Of a stretch of 64,000 bases of DNA, positions 59,101-64,000 are shown one piece after another. The position numbers and the translations under genes are program-made. Source of the DNA: Aselliscus stoliczkanus. Lineage: Eukaryota; Chordata; Mammalia; Chiroptera; Hipposideridae. How positions within the stretch are numbered: position 1 is the stretch's first letter; each line of letters begins with the position of its first letter. The notes under the pieces are model-generated. The model saw nothing but the letters and a program-made list of their open reading frames with translations. It searched no databases and was not told the DNA's origin. The stretch lies in NCBI GenBank assembly GCA_033961575.1, contig CM066732.1:92991187-93055186 (forward strand), written 5' to 3'.

Positions 59101-59560
59101 CCACCTAGTGGTTACAGATCACCAATCAAAGGCTGAAAAAGAAGACTGGTATTTTCTATCTACCCATCTACATGAAAAGAATTAAGGAGGTTCTGTTATT
59201 TTCACAAATAATAGTCATTATAAAATAATAATCTTTTATAAATAAAAAATAGACTTCAGTACTTTTGCATGTTATAGTTAGTGTTTGTCCTATTATTATT
59301 GACTTAGTAATTTTTCTTCATGTCATTTCTGCTCCCAAACCCACAGCAGGACAATAATAGAATTGGCATTAGAATCCATCCACTAGTAGTTTTTCTTTAG
59401 ATTGAGGCCCTTTTCATTCTCCTAACAATTGATTGGTGGCCTGTATTGGAGGTAAGCAACCCTGATGCAGTGGGGATACTGTTTGTAAATTGTCAGCTCT
59501 GGTGGCCCACATGCTTTTATACATTTGGCTTCCATACTGCCCGAACACAGATGTGATTAG
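56115..59560. other. Long stretch without recognised genes or repeats
   Basis: About 3.4 kb. Several short open stretches overlap on both strands (for example 56867-57163) without domains. Confidence 0.42.
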
Positions 59561-59565
59561 GTCAA

Positions 59566-60050
59566 TGTATTTGTCAGGGTTCTCCAGAGAGTCAGAATCA
59601 ATAGGATATATTATAAAAATATAATAAATAATTTTATATCTGTATCTATATATTTTATATATAGGAATTGGCTCACATAATTATGGTGGCTGAGAAGTCC
59701 AACGATGTGCCTGCAAGCTGGAGACCCAGAAAAACCAGTAGGGTCGTTCTGGGAATGTGAGGGCCAATGGTGTTACATCCCAATCCAAGGTCACAGGAAG
59801 GCTGATGAGTTCAAGCATTCAGGCAGAGAGACCAAATTCTCCTTTCCTCTGCCTTTTTCTTCTAGTCAAGCCCTCAATGGACTGAATGATGTTCACCCAC
59901 ATTGGGAAGAGCAATATGCTTTATTAATTCTACCAATTCAAATGCTAATCTCATCCAAAAGCCCTCACAGGCCCACCAAAAAATAATGGTTAGCCAAATA
60001 TCTGGGCACCTGTGATCCAGTCAAGTTGACGCATAAAATTAACCATGAGT
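59566..60050 (-). mobile_element. MLT2-like (ERVL) solo LTR, reverse orientation
   Basis: It reads the reverse of the MLT2 order: TTTGTCAGGGTTCTCCAGAG, AATCAATAGGATATATTA, GAATTGGCTCACATAATTAT, AAGCTGGAGACCCAGAAAAA, AATGCTAATCTCATCCAAAA, AAATATCTGGGCACC and CAGTCAAGTTGACGCATAAA with ATTAACCATGAG. It is full length with no internal viral genes. Confidence 0.82.
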
Positions 60051-60054
60051 CTTT

Positions 60055-61680
60055 CACCATCTACAATGGTGGGCGGGTTATTGTCCTACTCACAGTCCAT
60101 AAATGTTTGCATTTAGCACTATATCTGGTAAAAGATTTCTGACCAGACTAGCAGGGATAAGCTGACTCGATCCACATAGCAGTGACAGAAAAAAAGATCG
60201 GGGACTACTTTCCTCAAAAGGCCTGGCAGTTATTTTGAATTTCAAGGGCTTCTTTCTAGAATAACACCACACTACTTAATCAAAAAACTGTCAAGACATC
60301 TGCGCCATACATTTTATGTAGCTTATATGATAGTGGATTTGAAATGGAATTATAAAACTTCATGTGTCTGTGGCTATAGAAGATAATAATAATGTTAAAC
60401 AGTAAGTATCAGAGGCTCTACATCTTTAGATACGAAAATTGCTTTTCAGCCCAGATTATTCACTAGATTGGTTTTCCAATAAAAGCTATAATAGAGTACT
60501 GCAGGTGAACAGAGAAAGATATCAGACACAGAGCACTGAACATCAGATCACAGACACAGAACAGAATTCAAAAACTCACAAATACAGAGAAGCCACTCCC
60601 TGGGTAATGCTAAACTGGTGGCAGGCATTTTACAGAATGCATTGAAAGAAAGCAAAACTTTGTAAATGCAGTCAATTTAGACTTTACAGTCAATAAAGCC
60701 TGAACTTTGAGAAATTTCCAACTATGAAATTAAGAAATTTCTTAACTAGTATTAAAAGACATTATTTAAGAAAATCTTTTTTTTTTTTACAGAACAGCAT
60801 AAGAAAAAATAGAATCATACACAGAGAAAGAATTCAGGGCAACAAAAACAGAAATAAATACCAGAATGGGTGCATTTTCTTTATGCCCATGCAGTTAAGC
60901 ATTTCACTAACTCTTAAATAAGTAAAATTAGTTGTTTGATATACAGTCATGATGTAGTGTCCTTATTATTTGCATATCTGCATTTATGATTAAATTAATT
61001 CTATGCTAATTGGAACACAGTTTCTATGTGATACATTAATGATAATGTATGCTTAATCATTCTCAAATTTTTAATTTTTATTTTAAAAACTCAGAATAAT
61101 GACCCTCTTTCTCCTGATCTTTCCTTCTTGGGCATCAGAACTTGTTTGGTCTTTCTCTGTCACCCCATAAATGCCAGGGGGTTGATCTTGAAGCCCCTTC
61201 TAACAAATACACAATGCTTATGGGTTATCTCAATAACTCCCATATTTGTTTCCCCAATGTGATATAAATACAGAGAAATACTGCCCAAATCTCCCTTAAA
61301 GGTAACACTTGCTGCCCAACTGTAGATATTGTGGTCAGCACACAACTTTCAGGATATGTCTCAACTAAAGATAGCCACCCCATTGAAGTCATGCTCTTCT
61401 CAGAGCAGCCCTCTTCTGGTGACCGAGGTAAAAGTTCAAAAGCCTAGCCTTTTCAGCCATTGCAAAATAATTCTGATGGGTTTTATTTTCTTCAGAGCTC
61501 TTCAGTGGGCTGGCCAAAGCTCTGTCAGGCCTACATCAAAGTTTTACTTCTCCCTCTGCCCAATGTTGCCCAAATATCTTCCACCCTAAATTGCATCTCA
61601 GTGTCCGCTACAAGAAAAAGCAAACAAAAATCCTCTTTGAACATACATCTTCAACTCAGAGATCAATTATCATAGATAAC
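60055..61680. other. Mostly unassigned sequence
   Basis: The part at 61240-61450 (CTTAAAGGTAACACTTGCTG, GTGGTCAGCACACAACTTTC) has the feel of an old LTR or repeat, but I cannot name it. No gene is supported. Confidence 0.35.
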
Positions 61681-61682
61681 TA

Positions 61683-62953
61683 CTGGGTCGTTGGAAAAGT
61701 TATGATGTATTTTGTTTATGTTTTTCAAAGGTCATTTATTTATATGAGGAACAAAGATCAATCAATTATATATTGCCCATTTTGTTCAATGACCTTTTGC
61801 CACATTTCAGTGAGCTTCATAATTCCTTGTTCATAGAAGGACCTGTCTATTTGCGAAAAACTGAACAAGGTGCTGATTTACAGTCTCATCTAAATTGAAC
61901 GTTATACCACGCAAAGAGTTTTGAAGAGAGGGAGACAAGTGGAAGTCTGATGGCACAAGGTCAGGCAAGTACGATAGATATGGCAACACATCCCATCCAA
62001 GCTCCAATAATTTTTGATGGGTGATCAAACTTGTGTGTGGTCTCGCATTGTCACGATGGAACACAACTCCTTTACAATTAATAAGCTCTGGATATTCTGG
62101 ATGATAGTTTTGTTCAAACTGCCAAATTGCCGACAGTACATATTTGAATTGATTGTTTGGTTCCTTGATAGGAGCTTGAAAAACATGACACCTTTTAAGT
62201 CCCACCACATAGAGCATAACCTTCCTCCAGTGCTTTTGTTGTCGTTTGAGACAAATTATCACATCGGGACCAAGACTGTTTGTGCACAACATTATTGTAA
62301 ACAATCCACTTCTCGTCACCAGTTAGTCGTTTCAAAAAAGGATTATTTTCCTCATGTCTAATGAGCATATTGCAGATGTGTATATGTGCCATCAAATGAA
62401 CTTCTTGGAGTTCATGTGAAACCCAAATATCAAGCTTGCTTATGTATCCCAGCTTCTTTAGGTGGTCGTGAATGCTTGAATGATGGATGTTCAATGGTTC
62501 CACAATTTCTCATGTAGTGTAACACGTCTTTGACTCAATCAATGCCTTTATTTTGTCATCATCAACCTTGGTGGGCCTCCCTGACCGAGGAGCATCATTG
62601 AGATCAAAATCACCAGCACAGAATTTCACGAATCATTGTTGGCACTCATGTTCTTGTAGAGCATTGTCACCGTAAACTTTACAGAACTTTTCACAAACTT
62701 GACTCGCGTTCTTCCTTTTATGGAAGTTAAACAATAAAATATGGCAAAAATGCACAGTTTGGTCTTCCATTTCAACTTGTTGTAAAATCTCCAAAACTCA
62801 CCAAATCCCTCAGTTTTTTTTTTGAGAAGGAAGCTGGAACTGTCAGCTGTCAAATGACATAGCAATAACATAGATGCAAATGAATAGTACTTCTAAAAAT
62901 GAACTAGTGCCATCTGTTGTGAACATGCATCATGGGTTTTTCCAACGACTCAA
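61683..62953 (-). mobile_element. Mariner DNA transposon, complete length, inactive
   Basis: The 1271-bp element has terminal repeats CTGGGTCGTTGGAAAAG (left) and, on the other strand, TTGAGTCGTTGGAAAAA (right), flanked by TA at 61681-61682 and 62954-62955. Its length fits the usual 1.28 kb mariner. A single transposase gene on the minus strand fills the interior. Frameshifts and stops rule out activity of this copy, but all structural parts are present, so it is a full-length insertion. Confidence 0.93.
61757..62770 (-). pseudogene. Mariner transposase (DD34D), frame-broken
   Basis: The start codon is at 62770-62768 (MEDQTVHFCHILLFNFH...), typical of mariner N-termini. The helix-turn-helix region and GRPTKVDDDKI follow. 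The first catalytic aspartate is in TGDEKW (62317-62315), the second in HRDNARPHTS (62052-62050), the third in LVPSDFH (61947-61945), with 34 residues between the last two. WVSHEL and YLPDL match the family WVPHEL and YSPDL boxes with substitutions. At least two frameshifts (about 62200 and 62130), in-frame stops near 62640 and 62515, and a shift near 61835 break the frame. Expected length is about 340 residues. The sequence resembles insect-type mariners of the mellifera/cecropia-like groups, which suggests past horizontal transfer. The subgroup is uncertain. Confidence 0.9.
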
Positions 62954-62959
62954 TAATAT

Positions 62960-64000
62960 GAACTAACAATCATAAACACAAAATTAGAGAACACATATGC
63001 TATGATCAAGAGCCTTCAGGAAGAAGAAACCAGCAGAGTCATATAAAAATATTTAACACATTAGAAGTATTGCTATAATTAATATATTTTAAATATAATT
63101 ATAATTAGTATATTTTAAGAAGTATTATATGAGTAATAAAAAGCAATCAGAAATAACCATAATATTTAGAAAATAACTAAATAGGACTTCTAGAAATGAA
63201 AGCCTAAACTAATGGAAAAAAAATTAAAGCTTAGAAATAAGCTAATCAGTAGCTTAGCTATAGCTGAAGAGAGAATTAGATAACTGGAACATAAAAATAA
63301 AGAAACTAGCCATGATGTAGTACAGAGTGGAAAAAGAAAAGAAAAATAAAGAAGAGAAACAAAAGCTTTTATAGCATAAAGTCAGAATGTCTAACATATA
63401 CCTAATTTGCTATGAAAAGGATATTTTTTAATGGGGAAAGTACAGTATTTAGTGAAAATGTCCTGAGAATTCCCCAAAGCTGATGAATGACAAGAATCCC
63501 ATATTTAAAGTAGTATTGTGAATAACAATTACGACATATTAAAAGAAATGCATACCTAGACAAATTGTTTAGAAATTCCAGGACCAAAGTCAAGATAAAA
63601 TCCTAAAACCAATGAGAAAGAAAAAAAATATTGCAAATAAATAAATTATAAGATGAATAGCTGATTTCTTAAATTATAAAGGGGAGCAGGGGCAAAATAA
63701 AATGGGAAACACCTTTAAAGCGTTTAGAGAAAAACCTAACAACCCAGAGTTCTATAGCCAGTGAAACTTTCTTTGAAAAATGAAAGTAAATGGAAATACT
63801 TTTTTCAAACAAAACTGAGTTGAGCACCAATATGTTCTCAATAAAGACATTTCTAAAACTTCTCCTTCAGTAAGACGCACTAGGATGATAGCAAAGAAAA
63901 CTGTAAACATGTCAATAGATACTAACAAGAAAGGATGGAATAAAACACTAATAATGTCTAGATGATGTATTTTTTAATTAAAAAAATACAAAAAAAAAAT
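62960..64000. other. Unassigned AT-rich sequence
   Basis: Very A-rich DNA with short ATAATTAATATATTTTAA-like repeats near 63070-63120. No gene or known repeat recognised. Confidence 0.45.

Noticed and set aside
1..64000. CRISPR array or bacterial defence system
   Set aside because: No direct repeats with regular unique spacers and no prokaryotic gene layout; the regular repeats are all eukaryotic microsatellites or transposons.

Overview
The window is mammalian nuclear DNA from what looks like an intergenic or large-intron region. I find no intact host protein-coding gene, no functional tRNA or rRNA gene, and no bacterial-type feature. The host is most likely a bat, possibly a horseshoe-bat-type lineage. 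This rests mainly on seven copies of a tRNA-derived SINE starting GGGCCGGCCGAGTGGCGC, several with near-perfect target-site duplications, together with L1s and several mariner-type DNA transposons. I recognise the SINE by general resemblance to bat tRNA SINEs, not by a database match, so the host call is an inference.

Layout: 1-3556 is the 3' part of a broken LINE-1 (most of ORF2, then the 3' UTR), followed by a small Tigger-like element (3563-3777). From 4.2 to 13.8 kb there are a SINE, a MIR, MLT1-like LTR material, microsatellites and a mariner-type MITE (9398-9530) whose sister copy lies at 13782-13993. From 14.4 to 18.4 kb there are three L1 fragments: a 3' end (+), a 5' UTR/ORF1/ORF2 start (+) and a 3' end (-). 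From 19 to 23.3 kb there are layered old repeats: L2 cut by MER5, by MLT1-like LTRs and by young SINEs. From 23.7 to 33.5 kb there are AT-rich simple repeats, a MIR, SINEs and mostly unassigned sequence. The stretch 33.65-41.37 kb is notably poor in recognisable repeats. From 41.4 to 52.4 kb there are two SINEs, L2/MIR remnants, a possible solo LTR and a GATATA hexanucleotide array. At 53239-54140 is an unusual palindromic element made of two copies of a mariner 3' half in opposite orientation. From 54.9 to 60.1 kb there are an old L1 fragment, a tRNA-Tyr-like fragment and an MLT2-like LTR. At 61683-62953 is a complete-length but frame-broken mariner with all three catalytic aspartates still readable.

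No genes here act together as a system. The biology visible is a succession of transposable-element invasions: L2/MIR/MER5 oldest, then MLT/L1M and Tigger, then mariners, L1 and the bat-type SINE. The most unusual item is the palindromic mariner derivative. Repeat family names come from remembered consensus features and should be confirmed with RepeatMasker.
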